A stretch of 44,318 bases of DNA from positions 1 through 44,318 of the forward strand of contig CAYWGR010000021.1 in NCBI GenBank assembly GCA_964458015.1, written 5' to 3'. Each line of letters opens with the position of its first letter. The stretch's first letter is position 1. The stretch is from CAYWGR01 sp964458015 (GTDB lineage: Bacteria > Planctomycetota > Planctomycetia > Pirellulales > Thermoguttaceae). Position numbers and translations under genes: made by a program. The notes under the pieces were generated by a model. It made no database searches. It was not told the origin of the DNA and was given only the letters and a program-made list of their open reading frames with translations. Positions 15,180-23,921 of this stretch are shown here, one piece after another.

Positions 15180-15201
15180 GTCGCGCAACGCGATATTGAT
15201 C

Positions 15202-17670
15202 ATGCGAAATAAACATAATCTTCCGGCAATACCCCAGGTTTGTCTATACATTGGCATTGCCGTGACGACTGCCTTGACCGTCGGCCTTCTTTCGGCCGAA
15301 GAGACAACCTATCCAAAGCTGAAGCCGATAACGATTCAACAGGTTGTGATCGACGATGCGTTTTGGTCGCCCAAACGGAAAGTCTGGCAGGAAGTTACGA
15401 TTCCAGATGTTCTTGCGAAATTCGAAAAAGACGGCGCCATTCGCAACTTCGACCGCGTGCGAGACGGTTTGAAGGGCGATCATGCGGGCCCCTCATTTCT
15501 CGACGGTTTGCTCTATGAAACCATTCGCGGCATCTCCGATTTTTTGGCGGCGAAACCCGACCCGGCTGTGGAAAAGAGGATTGACGATTACATTGAACAC
15601 ATTGCCGCCGCGCAGGCCAAGTCGCCGGACGGCTACCTGAACACATGGACGACGCTACTGGAGCCGGATCATCGTTGGGGGCTTAATGGAGGCAACGATA
15701 TCATCCAGCACGACGTCTATAATGCCGGTGCATTGATCGAAGCGGGAGTACATTATTATCGTGCCACGGGCAAAACGCAATTACTGGAGGTAGCAGCCAG
15801 GCTGGCGAATCACATGTGCGATGTGATGGGGCCGCCGCCCAGGAAAAACGTCATTCCGGGGCACGCCCTTTCCGAGGAAGCAACCGCGAATTTGTATCGT
15901 CTGTTTCACGAACAGCCGGAATTGAAGAAGAAAATGCCGTTTCCCGTGGATGAAAACCGATACCTGAAACTGGCGGAGTTTTGGATCGAGTATCGCGGCA
16001 ATCATGCGGGTCGCGCAAAATGGATCGGCTTTGAGAATTCCTATACGCAAGATCATATTTCGGTCATGCAGCAATCGACGATCGAAGGCCACGCGGTCCG
16101 TGCAACCTTGATGTGTGCCGGACTGAGTTCGCTGGCTGCCATCAATGGGCGCGACGATTATCGCACGGCCGCGGAACGACTTTGGCGCAACATGACCAAC
16201 CGCCGCATGTACATCACCGGCGGCGTTGGAGCGACGGCCGAGTACGAGGCGTTCGCGGCCGACTATATTTTGCCCAACGATGGATACCTGGAAAGCTGCG
16301 CGGCGATTGGCTCCGCGTTTTTCAGCCGCAATATGAATTTATTGAACGGCGACGCTCATTATTTCGACGAAGTGGAGCGGGTTTTGTATAACGGCGCTCT
16401 TTGCGCCGTGAGCCTCAAGGGCGACACTTACTACTATCAGAATCCATTGGACGTTCGGAATAAAAGCGAACGTTGGGCATGGCACGGCTGCCCTTGCTGT
16501 CCCCCGATGTTCCTGAAACTGATGGGCGCGATGCCCGGCTATATTTATGCCGTGGGACCAAAGGAACTCGATATCAACCTGTTTATTGGATCCACGGCAT
16601 CGGTTGAGGTGGCCGGCTCTAAGATCGGCATCGAACAACGCACCCGCTATCCTTGGGACGGCAATGTTTCGTTCTCTCTGAAGTGCGATAAGCCGGCCGC
16701 GTTTGATCTCTGTTTACGCGTGCCAGGCTGGTGTCAAGGCGAGTCGAAACCGGACGATCTTTATACGTCGGTGGAACGCCCCGCAACAGGCGCGATTGCG
16801 GTCAAGGTGAACGGCAAGCCCTTGGATCGAATCAACATTATACGCGGCTATGCCCGCTTGCCGGGCGAATGGAAAGACGGCGATACCGTTGAGCTGACGA
16901 TGAACATGCCGGTACGGCGGATTTTGGCTCATGCGGCAGTCAAGGCAGATGCCAACCGGGTGGCGATCATGCGTGGCCCCGTGGTTTATTGCTTGGAATC
17001 GACAAACGAATTCGACGATATTAAGAATCGCTTCATCGACGACAAGACCTCTTGGAACTCGGAATTTGACAAGGATTTGCTCGGCGGAGTTGTTGCGTTG
17101 CGTGGAACGGCATCCGCTATTTTTCACGATGAACCGAAAATTCGGCCTGTTCCTTTGACATTAACGCCGTATTACGCCAACGCCAACCGAGGGCCGACGC
17201 GGATGAGCGTCTGGCTGCCGCGCACGGCGGACGCTTGCCGCCCCTCTGGTTTAATCGAGCCTTCGGCCTCATATTGCTGTCCGTCCGACTCGGTTGATGC
17301 TTTCCTCGATCACCATGAGCCGAAAAGCTCGGCCGACCAAACGGTTCCGCGTTTTACATGGTGGGACCACCGCGGCACCGGCAAATGGGTGCAGTATTCG
17401 TTTGCCAAACCTCGCCGCGTGTCGGCCGTCGATGTTTATTGGTGGGATGAAACGAAACTGCAACGCCACTGTCGCGTGCCACAATCTTGGCGGGTATTGT
17501 ATCAAGACGGCGACGCATGGAAACCGGTCGCCAATGCCTCGGAATACGGGACCAAGCTCGACCAGTATAACCACACGACTTTTACCCCCGTGGAAACTTC
17601 GGCCATTCGGATTGAAGTTCAATTGCAAAAAGAATGGTCCGGGGGCATACTACAATGGAGAATCCAGTAG
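15202..17670 (+). CDS. GH127-family (DUF1680) beta-L-arabinofuranosidase
   Basis: GH127 enzymes such as HypBA1 of Bifidobacterium longum release L-arabinose from beta-arabinofuranosides, including hydroxyproline-linked arabino-oligosaccharides. The 822-residue product has an N-terminal hydrophobic signal (IGIAVTTALTVGLLSAE), the (alpha/alpha)6 barrel (PSFLDGLLYETIRGISDFL, PDGYLNTW, HDVYNAGALIEAGVHYY, YITGGVGA) and the zinc/cysteine site. Glu364 and Cys366 in LESCAA, and Cys432-Cys433 in HGCPCCPP, correspond to the Zn ligands and nucleophilic cysteine of HypBA1. A C-terminal beta-sandwich (KWVQYSFAKPRRVSAVDVYWW) is typical of this group. ATG 15202 was chosen over earlier frames because it starts the signal peptide. 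No clear ribosome site is visible, so it may be coupled to GH51. Confidence 0.93.
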   Translation: MRNKHNLPAIPQVCLYIGIAVTTALTVGLLSAEETTYPKLKPITIQQVVIDDAFWSPKRKVWQEVTIPDVLAKFEKDGAIRNFDRVRDGLKGDHAGPSFLDGLLYETIRGISDFLAAKPDPAVEKRIDDYIEHIAAAQAKSPDGYLNTWTTLLEPDHRWGLNGGNDIIQHDVYNAGALIEAGVHYYRATGKTQLLEVAARLANHMCDVMGPPPRKNVIPGHALSEEATANLYRLFHEQPELKKKMPFPVDENRYLKLAEFWIEYRGNHAGRAKWIGFENSYTQDHISVMQQSTIEGHAVRATLMCAGLSSLAAINGRDDYRTAAERLWRNMTNRRMYITGGVGATAEYEAFAADYILPNDGYLESCAAIGSAFFSRNMNLLNGDAHYFDEVERVLYNGALCAVSLKGDTYYYQNPLDVRNKSERWAWHGCPCCPPMFLKLMGAMPGYIYAVGPKELDINLFIGSTASVEVAGSKIGIEQRTRYPWDGNVSFSLKCDKPAAFDLCLRVPGWCQGESKPDDLYTSVERPATGAIAVKVNGKPLDRINIIRGYARLPGEWKDGDTVELTMNMPVRRILAHAAVKADANRVAIMRGPVVYCLESTNEFDDIKNRFIDDKTSWNSEFDKDLLGGVVALRGTASAIFHDEPKIRPVPLTLTPYYANANRGPTRMSVWLPRTADACRPSGLIEPSASYCCPSDSVDAFLDHHEPKSSADQTVPRFTWWDHRGTGKWVQYSFAKPRRVSAVDVYWWDETKLQRHCRVPQSWRVLYQDGDAWKPVANASEYGTKLDQYNHTTFTPVETSAIRIEVQLQKEWSGGILQWRIQ

Positions 17671-17724
17671 AAGCCTGTGTGTTCCATAAAATAAGTGCCG
17701 ACCAAAATCCAGCGAGTTTAGGCA

Positions 17725-19290
17725 TTGATTAGCCAGCAGTCCATCGTCCGATTCCGTTCGATCGCCAAGTGGTTTCCCGGCGTCGCGGCGCTCCGCGGCG
17801 TTACGTTTGATGTTTCGCGCGGATCGTGCCAAGCTTGGATGGGTGAAAACGGCGCCGGTAAAAGCACTTTGGGCAAAATTCTTGCGGGCATTCATAAGCC
17901 GGATGGCGGAGAATTCGAGTTCGATGGCATTGTCCGGCGGTTTCATTCGCCGTTGGATGCCCGACGGGCCGGCATAGCGATGGTGCATCAGGAGTTGGCA
18001 TCTTGTCCGAATCTTTCGGTGGCCGAAAATCTTTTCCTCGGACAACTGCCGCGACGCGGTCCGGTGGTCGATCGGCGAACGATGTTCGGAAAGGCCCGGG
18101 AACTACTCGACCAGGTCGGCGCCGGCTGCAATGCCCATGACGAACTAGGCCGACTCTCGACCGCCCAAATCCAGCTCATTCAGATTGCATCTGCTTTGCT
18201 GGTCGGTGCGAAACTGATCGTCATGGACGAGCCGACCAGTTCGCTTTCGACGCCCGAGACCGAGCGACTTTACCAGCTCATCGCCCAGTTGCGTGCGGAA
18301 GGGACGACGATCATCTATGTTTCGCACAGGATGGAAGAGATCTTTAAGGTGTGCGACGCCGTCACCGTGCTGCGCGACGGCGAACATGTGGAAACACGCC
18401 CCCTGGCTGGAACAACGACCGACGAACTGGTCCGCATGATGATCGGGCGCGATCTGAAGCGATTCTATCCCATCCACGGCACGAAGCCGCGTGGGCCGGA
18501 ACTGCTCAAGATTGAATCGCTAAGCTCGCCGGGCAAATTCCGCGACATCAGCTTCTCGGTTCATGCCGGCGAAGTAGTCGGTTTGGCCGGTTTGGTCGGC
18601 GCGGGGCGAAGCGAAATCGCCTTGGCGCTGTTCGGGCTCGATCCGAAAGCACGGGGACGGGTGTTTGTGCGCAATCGCCGTCTCCCGTTGAACTCGCCAC
18701 GGCAGGCGATGGCCGAAGGCATCGGACTCGTGCCGGAGGATCGCAAACGGCAGGGGTTGGTGCTCGATATGAGTTGCCGGAGGAACGTGTCGCTTTCCAG
18801 CCTGCATTGTCCCGGTGGTCGCGGCGTTTGGGGACGGATGTTGCGTTGTCCCTGGTGTTCACGGCGCGCGGAGTGTCTTCGGCTGTGGAGTTTTTTGCGA
18901 TTTCGCAACGAGTGGAACTTGGTAACCGAACAGTTCAAGAATCTGCAAGTCAACGCTAGCTCGCCCGAGGTGGCTGCCGCGACGCTTTCGGGCGGAAACC
19001 AGCAGAAAATCGTCTTGGCCAAATGGTTTGCCCGGGGCGGCGACGTATTGATTCTCGACGAACCGACGCGCGGCGTTGATGTTGCCGCAAAAAGCGAAAT
19101 CCATGCGATCATCGACCAGCAGGCCGCCTTGGGCCGCGCAGTGCTGTTGATTTCCTCGGAACTGCCGGAAATACTAAATCTGAGCACACGCATCCTCGTG
19201 CTGCGCGAGGGACATCTAGCAGGCGAGGTCGGCCGCGACGATGCCACGCAACATCGGCTTATGCATCTTATGGCGGGAGTATCCTCGTGA
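17725..19290 (+). CDS. Sugar ABC importer ATPase with two nucleotide-binding domains (RbsA/XylG/AraG type)
   Basis: Powers uptake of a monosaccharide, here most likely L-arabinose or xylose. The first domain has Walker A GENGAGKST (residues 40-48), a signature LSTAQIQLIQIA and Walker B LIVMDEPTSSLS. The second has the usual degenerate Walker A (LVGAGRSEIAL), LSGGNQQKIVLAKW and LILDEPTRGVD. The only possible start in the frame is TTG 17725, because TAG lies two codons upstream. The second domain carries about 22 extra residues with four cysteines (HCPGG... RCPWC... EC) before the signature. The gene lies 54 bases after GH127 and overlaps the permease by GTGA. Confidence 0.93.
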   Translation: MISQQSIVRFRSIAKWFPGVAALRGVTFDVSRGSCQAWMGENGAGKSTLGKILAGIHKPDGGEFEFDGIVRRFHSPLDARRAGIAMVHQELASCPNLSVAENLFLGQLPRRGPVVDRRTMFGKARELLDQVGAGCNAHDELGRLSTAQIQLIQIASALLVGAKLIVMDEPTSSLSTPETERLYQLIAQLRAEGTTIIYVSHRMEEIFKVCDAVTVLRDGEHVETRPLAGTTTDELVRMMIGRDLKRFYPIHGTKPRGPELLKIESLSSPGKFRDISFSVHAGEVVGLAGLVGAGRSEIALALFGLDPKARGRVFVRNRRLPLNSPRQAMAEGIGLVPEDRKRQGLVLDMSCRRNVSLSSLHCPGGRGVWGRMLRCPWCSRRAECLRLWSFLRFRNEWNLVTEQFKNLQVNASSPEVAAATLSGGNQQKIVLAKWFARGGDVLILDEPTRGVDVAAKSEIHAIIDQQAALGRAVLLISSELPEILNLSTRILVLREGHLAGEVGRDDATQHRLMHLMAGVSS

Positions 19291-20369
19291 ATTCTTTATT
19301 TTCCAATCTGTTACGCGGCAAGGAAACCGGGCTGATCGGCGTTGTTCTGATTTTGTCGATCTTGCTGACCGTGTTCGGCGGCAATCTGGAAGTTCGCAAT
19401 CACGAAACAGGACAGGTGCAAACCGTCAATAAGTTCCTTCGGGCCGATAATCTCGACAAACTGGCGAAAAACACCTCGTTCTTCGCCATTATGGCGATCG
19501 GCGTAACGTTGGTCATCATCACCGGCGGCATTGATCTTTCCATCGGCTCCACGTATTGCTTGGCAGCAGTTGGCGGAGCTATGTTTTTCCGCTATTTCGG
19601 ACCAACCGGCCCTGGCGCCGGGGCATCGCCCACGTGGGTTGTTCCGTCGGGCATTCTCGTGTGTCTCGGAATCGGGCTGCTCTGCGGACTGGCAAACGGA
19701 GCAATGGTCGTTTTTTTGCGAGTCCATCCGTTCATCATCACGCTGGGCACAATGGCCGTCTATCGCGGCATCGCGTTTGTCATCACCAAGGCGCAGGCTT
19801 ATACGTCGTTTCCCGAAGCGTTTACCGACGGCTTGATCCGCCGCGAATTCGGCTCGAATCTCTATCCCGTGCCGATGGCAATCATGCTCGCCGTGACGAT
19901 TCTGACGGCCGTTTATCTTAGTGCAATGGTTGGCGGGCGGCAAATCTATGCGGCAGGCGGCAACGAAGAAGCCGCACGCTTCAGTGGGCTGCCGGTAGGA
20001 TGGATCAAACTGAAGGTTTACGCCATTTCCGGTTTGACGGCCGGAATCGCCGCGATGATCATGCTCGGCTATTACGGTTCCGCCTCTTCCGATGCCGGCA
20101 AAGGCTATGAGCTCGACGTAATCGCGGCGGCCGTCGTCGGCGGTGCAAGCTTGAACGGCGGCCGCGGCACCGTACTCGGCGCGTTGCTGGGCGCACTAAT
20201 CATCCAAATCATCAACAACGGCATCATTATTCTGCAAATCGACCAAAACTATAGCCAAATCATTATCGGCGTCGTGATCGTATTGGCCGTGGTCTTTGAC
20301 CAGATAAACGCTAAACTGCGGGAACGCCGATTCATCGCNNNNNNNNNNGCCGCTAGAGACTTCACGTAA
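19287..20369 (+). CDS. Sugar ABC transporter permease (RbsC/XylH type), 3' end crossing an assembly gap
   Basis: An inner-membrane permease with about eight or more hydrophobic helices. It shows the family blocks NTSFFAIMAIGVTLVIITGGIDLSIG, VHPFIITLGTMAVYRGIAF, AAGGNEEAARFSGL and ELDVIAAAVVGGASLNGGRGTVLGALLG. The start is GTG 19287, overlapping the ATPase stop as GTGA, with GGGAG upstream. The frame continues through a run of ten undetermined bases (20339-20348), so the last residues and the true stop are uncertain. Homologues usually end close to this point. With the ATPase and binding protein it forms one importer, predicted to take up the sugar released by the two arabinofuranosidases. Confidence 0.92.
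   Translation: MNSLFSNLLRGKETGLIGVVLILSILLTVFGGNLEVRNHETGQVQTVNKFLRADNLDKLAKNTSFFAIMAIGVTLVIITGGIDLSIGSTYCLAAVGGAMFFRYFGPTGPGAGASPTWVVPSGILVCLGIGLLCGLANGAMVVFLRVHPFIITLGTMAVYRGIAFVITKAQAYTSFPEAFTDGLIRREFGSNLYPVPMAIMLAVTILTAVYLSAMVGGRQIYAAGGNEEAARFSGLPVGWIKLKVYAISGLTAGIAAMIMLGYYGSASSDAGKGYELDVIAAAVVGGASLNGGRGTVLGALLGALIIQIINNGIIILQIDQNYSQIIIGVVIVLAVVFDQINAKLRERRFIXXXXAARDFT
20339..20348. other. Assembly gap (ten undetermined bases)
   Basis: Ten N characters at the end of the permease gene. The true gap length is unknown. The permease stop and the spacing to the binding-protein gene cannot be trusted. Confidence 0.98.
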
Positions 20370-20395
20370 AAAAACTATTCATGCACGGGAAATCC

Positions 20396-21415
20396 ATGAT
20401 GACATCCTACCAACGGCAATTATTACTTGTAATTTCGTGTCTCCTAACAACCGCCATCGTCGGTTGCGGCTCTTCGCATTCAGCAAGCTCCGGCTCGTCA
20501 AAATCGCCAACGCCCGGCAAAAAAACGGAGTATCGCTTTGCACTCATCGCAAAAAGTCAGGCGAATCCCGTTTTTCAGTCCGCCAGGACCGGTGCGGAAG
20601 ATGCGGCCGAGGAGTTGAGCAAAAAGCTAGGCATGAAAATCAAGGTCGTATGGCAAACACCGAACGAAGAGGATGCCAAGCTCCAGGCCGACTACATCGA
20701 ACAGCTTGTGCTACAAGGCATCGACGGCATCGGCATCAGTTGCTCGATTGCCGATGTCGTTACGCCGTCGATCAATAAGGCGGTTGAACAGGGCGTGCCT
20801 GTTTTATGTTTCGATTCCGACGCTCCGAAGAGCAAACGGTTCTGCTACCACGGAACGGACGACGTCGATTGCGGTAAAACCATTATGGCCGAGTTGGCGA
20901 AAATTTTGGGGCCGGGCAAGCATGTCGTCGCGATTCCCGGCGGAAATCAAAACGCCGCGAATATCCAAGCCCGCATCCGCGGCGCGCGGGAAGAAGCCCA
21001 GAAATATCCGAACATCGAAATACGAGGCGTGTATTACAGCAAGGAAATACCGCAAGACGCGGCCGCGAAAATCGAGGAAGTGCAAACCGCAAATCCCGAT
21101 ATCGACGGCTGGGCCATGATCGGCTCTTGGAGCTTGTTTACCGACGCCCTGATGAAATGGGAACCGGGCAAGGTGAAAATCGTCGCTATGGACGCCCTTC
21201 CAGCCGAGTTGCCCTATCTGCAAAAAGGCGTTGTCGCGAATCTTTACGCTCAACAGACCTATGGCTGGGGACAACGTGCCATCGAGCTATTGGCCGACAA
21301 GGTGATTCACGGCAAAGATCCGAAGGATATTTTCGATATTTCTCCACTCGTGCCTGTTACGAAGGAAAATGCCGAGCAATTTGGCGAGAACTGGAAAAAA
21401 TGGTTGCGCCAGTAA
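20396..21415 (+). CDS. Sugar-binding lipoprotein of the ABC importer (periplasmic-binding-protein 4 type)
   Basis: The extracytoplasmic receptor that delivers sugar to the permease. The signal segment LLLVISCLLTTAIVGCGSS ends in a lipobox, so it is membrane-tethered. The mature part has the ribose-binding-protein pattern (FALIAKSQANPVFQSARTGAEDAAEEL, LQGIDGIGISC, GVPVLCFDSDAP, VVAIPGGNQNAANIQARIRG, DGWAMIGSW, YGWGQRAIELLADKV). I prefer ATG 20396 because GGGA lies six bases upstream; ATG 20381 is possible. The ligand is unknown. The operon suggests L-arabinose, D-xylose or a small arabinoside. It is the last gene of the operon and converges on the second XylR-type regulator. Confidence 0.92.
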   Translation: MMTSYQRQLLLVISCLLTTAIVGCGSSHSASSGSSKSPTPGKKTEYRFALIAKSQANPVFQSARTGAEDAAEELSKKLGMKIKVVWQTPNEEDAKLQADYIEQLVLQGIDGIGISCSIADVVTPSINKAVEQGVPVLCFDSDAPKSKRFCYHGTDDVDCGKTIMAELAKILGPGKHVVAIPGGNQNAANIQARIRGAREEAQKYPNIEIRGVYYSKEIPQDAAAKIEEVQTANPDIDGWAMIGSWSLFTDALMKWEPGKVKIVAMDALPAELPYLQKGVVANLYAQQTYGWGQRAIELLADKVIHGKDPKDIFDISPLVPVTKENAEQFGENWKKWLRQ

Positions 21416-21438
21416 GACGCGGATGGGGGCGTTTGCCA

Positions 21439-22623
21439 TTACTCTTGAGGCTGTCGCAGCCGTAGGCGGTAGGCAGCCGGCGAAATGCCGACCTTCCGAC
21501 GAAACAGTCGAATCATATAGTTCGAACTGCTGAATCCCAGCGTTTCGGCGATGTCGGCTACGGTAAGATCGGTTTCCGCCAGCAGATTCTTCGCGCGCTC
21601 GATGCGTATCTGCTGGATTTCATCGTTGATCGACCGGCCAAGATGTCGTTGGAATCGCAATTCGAGCGAACGGCGCGAGCAGCCGACGCACTCGACCACG
21701 TCGCGAACGCCAATGGGACGCACGACATTGTCTTGGATAAATCGCACGGCTTGCGCCAGATCATGATCCTCGGTGGCGTGTGTATCGGTGGAGCGCCGCG
21801 CTACCACGCGAACGGGATCGACCAAAATGCGTTGCGGTTTCCGAATTCGCCCGGCCATCAAGGCATCCAACAGTGCAGCGGCCTCGTAACCAGCCTTCTC
21901 GGTGTTCAGGGCGACGCTCGACAGCGTGGGATCGGAGAGTTCGCAGAGCAATTCATCGTTATCGACGCCCACGACGGCCGCATCCTGCGGAACGATCAAG
22001 CCGGCAGCCCGGCAGGCTTCGAGAATCTGGCGGCCGCGATCATCGTCGCAGGCCATGATGCCAAGCGGCTTGGGCAGTTGCTTGAGCCAAGAGGCCAAAA
22101 TCGCCTGTTCGCGTCCCCAACGACGGTCGCGCGGAGCGCGGGGCATGGGGAAATTGTCGCAAGCAAAGCCCGCTTCATTCAAGCGTTCCGCAAAACCTGC
22201 CTGGCGTAGCAACGACCAGGGATAATCGCCCCAGACGCTGACGAAGGCGAAGCTGCGAAAGCCGCGTTCTAAAAGGTGTTCGGCGGCCAATCGTCCTGCT
22301 TTGTGCGAGTCAGGCCGCACTTCGGATAGCCGTGACAATGGATTTTTCGGATCCAACTGCTCTTGATTGAGGTCTAAGGCAATGGTCGGCAATCGGGCAG
22401 CCAATACGGCGCGTGCCACCTCGGATGTTTCGATGCGCGCGATAATGCCGGTGCCGCCCCACTCCTCCATTTTGGGTAAAAGTTGACGTAAATCGCCCGG
22501 CTGAAGGTAAAAAGCCCAGGGACCATGCAATCGGGCATAGCGCATCACGCCCCGCAACAACGCCCGGCCGTAGCCCAGCGACGTCTCGACCAGCAGTGCG
22601 ACCCTTGGTATGCCTTTGGCCAT
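21439..22623 (-). CDS. Second XylR-type transcriptional regulator (LacI-like sensor plus AraC domain)
   Basis: A 394-residue paralogue of the regulator at 8954-10111, with the same plan. The sensor half is VALLVETSLGYGRALLRGVMRYARLHGPW, LGIMACDDDRGRQILEACR, VVGVDNDELLCELSDPTLSSV. The AraC half is AVRFIQDNVVRPIGVRDVVECV, ARSLELRFQRHLGR-like, VADIAETLGFSSSNYMIRLFRRKVGISPAAYR. It lies convergent to the sugar operon, 23 bases past the binding-protein gene, and is probably a sugar-responsive regulator of that operon or of the plus-strand cluster downstream. ATG 22623 has GGGA nearby, and a plausible promoter lies at 22657-22685. Confidence 0.92.
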   Translation of the reverse strand: MAKGIPRVALLVETSLGYGRALLRGVMRYARLHGPWAFYLQPGDLRQLLPKMEEWGGTGIIARIETSEVARAVLAARLPTIALDLNQEQLDPKNPLSRLSEVRPDSHKAGRLAAEHLLERGFRSFAFVSVWGDYPWSLLRQAGFAERLNEAGFACDNFPMPRAPRDRRWGREQAILASWLKQLPKPLGIMACDDDRGRQILEACRAAGLIVPQDAAVVGVDNDELLCELSDPTLSSVALNTEKAGYEAAALLDALMAGRIRKPQRILVDPVRVVARRSTDTHATEDHDLAQAVRFIQDNVVRPIGVRDVVECVGCSRRSLELRFQRHLGRSINDEIQQIRIERAKNLLAETDLTVADIAETLGFSSSNYMIRLFRRKVGISPAAYRLRLRQPQE

Positions 22624-22656
22624 GGATTTGTCCCGTCTTTTACTGCGATATGCGCT

Positions 22657-22685
22657 ATTGTACTACGAAGACAATCGAAGGGCAA
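22657..22685 (-). promoter_or_regulatory. Candidate sigma-70 promoter of the second XylR-type regulator
   Basis: On the minus strand, TTGCCC (22685-22680) and TACAAT (22662-22657) are separated by 17 bases, 33 bases upstream of the regulator's ATG. Spacing and position fit a housekeeping promoter. It was found by eye only. Confidence 0.4.
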
Positions 22686-22775
22686 ATCGTTCGAGGAGTT
22701 GGAAAATCCGATGAAAAGGCCGCTACTCCTAATAAATGTTCATCCCTAATGGCGATTCGTGGACGTATTTGAGAT

Positions 22776-22802
22776 TGCGCATCTGTGCTATCGGAATGCG
22801 CA
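22776..22802. promoter_or_regulatory. Inverted repeat in the divergent gap before the isomerase gene
   Basis: TGCGCAT at 22776-22782 and ATGCGCA at 22796-22802, with 13 bases between, about 90 bases upstream of the TIM-barrel gene. It could be an operator for the adjacent XylR-type regulator. Otherwise 22624-22890 contains only a 12-codon ORF (22711-22749) with a GAGGAG upstream, which I do not call a gene. Confidence 0.25.
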
Positions 22803-22890
22803 AATGTCCATCGACAACATGAATTGTGGGAACTACGATGAATGAAGTGATTCTGGCAATGACAGCAAGACCTACAACGGAGAGTAAAAC

Positions 22891-23715
22891 GTGGGACGTA
22901 TCGCCTTGGGAATGAATTTGGAAGCCACCCGCCATCATGACAAGCCATTCGAGTGGGGACTCGACCGCGCGGCCGAAATGGGCTACGAATATGTCGAGCC
23001 CATGGTCCACTTCGGACGCGAGTTGATGAGCGAGGCCGGCTATTATCACACCGTTTCGATGTTTAATGATCCGCTGGTGATGCGCAAGATGTGCGAAGAT
23101 CGGGGATTGAAAATCTCCGCGCTTCAGGCCCACGGCCCCGTATGCCGGCCCGACTACCACGGCGAATATCTGAAAATGGCCATTCGCTATGCCGCCGAAT
23201 GCGGCGCACCGGTGGTCAACACCGATGAAGGCATCAAGGCCCCATGGACTACCGAAGCTGAAGATTACGTGTTGATGCGATACACGCTCTATGAAGCGGC
23301 GATGGTTGCCGAGCGGCGCGGAGTGATGATTGGGCTGGAATGCCACTCGCAGTATTCCCGCACGCCCGAGGGACTCGATAAGATTTACAATCTCGTGCCG
23401 TCACCCTCGATCGGCATCAACCTCGACACCGGCAATGCCTACCTTGCGGGCCAAGATCCCTATGCCTGGTTCGAGCGCGTCGTCGAACGTTCAGTACATT
23501 TGCACGCCAAGGATATCAGCGTGGAGCATTCGAGCGCCGAACGCGGCAAGGTCTCCGGCACTCCCGTCGGTTGTGCCTGCGGCGACGGCGTGATCGATTG
23601 GCGGCGTATCATCGAGATTGCCAAGCGATGCCCTCGCGACATCGTATTTTCGGTCGAGTGCGGCTCGATCGAACAGGCGGATCGGAGCATCAAGCATTTA
23701 CGCGAGTTCATTTAA
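22891..23715 (+). CDS. Cytoplasmic sugar-phosphate isomerase/epimerase-like TIM-barrel protein
   Basis: The 274-residue protein belongs to the xylose-isomerase-like/AP-endonuclease-2 TIM-barrel superfamily, whose members isomerise or epimerise sugars or cyclitols with a divalent metal. Candidate metal ligands lie in GLECHS, INLDTGN, LHAKDI and FSVECGS, the usual Glu-Asp-His-Glu positions at barrel strand ends. There is no signal peptide, unlike the next gene. The start is GTG 22891, supported by GGAGAG six bases upstream; ATG 22912 would remove the first strand. It opens a plus-strand cluster of Tat-exported and secreted enzymes. The substrate is unknown. Confidence 0.85.
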   Translation: MGRIALGMNLEATRHHDKPFEWGLDRAAEMGYEYVEPMVHFGRELMSEAGYYHTVSMFNDPLVMRKMCEDRGLKISALQAHGPVCRPDYHGEYLKMAIRYAAECGAPVVNTDEGIKAPWTTEAEDYVLMRYTLYEAAMVAERRGVMIGLECHSQYSRTPEGLDKIYNLVPSPSIGINLDTGNAYLAGQDPYAWFERVVERSVHLHAKDISVEHSSAERGKVSGTPVGCACGDGVIDWRRIIEIAKRCPRDIVFSVECGSIEQADRSIKHLREFI

Positions 23716-23921
23716 CGTTGATTCGCTTGCCCTCTACTTCCCACCTACGATAAAACATACCTGAAAAAGCCACGGATACACACGGAAATTCAAGGTTAAT
23801 CCCCTTGGAGTGATGAAATAGGCGCAAATTTGCGTGCAACTGTGTTTATCCGTGGCTAAAATAGAATTTTAAGTTCTTTCGAATTGATTCTCGGCGATTT
23901 CATCCTCTGGAGTTCAACAAT
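23716..23921. repeat. Inverted repeat AGCCACGGATA / TATCCGTGGCT
   Basis: The 206-base gap carries 11-bp inverted arms at 23768-23778 and 23847-23857, 68 bases apart. This looks like the short dispersed 'AAGCCACGGATACACACGG' type repeat seen between genes of Planctomycetes. It contains no ORF of note. It might also end the upstream transcript. Confidence 0.55.

Noticed and set aside
22711..22749. 12-codon peptide with a GAGGAG ribosome site (MKRPLLLINVHP)
   Set aside because: Too short to support, with no codon or homology evidence. A chance ORF is likely.
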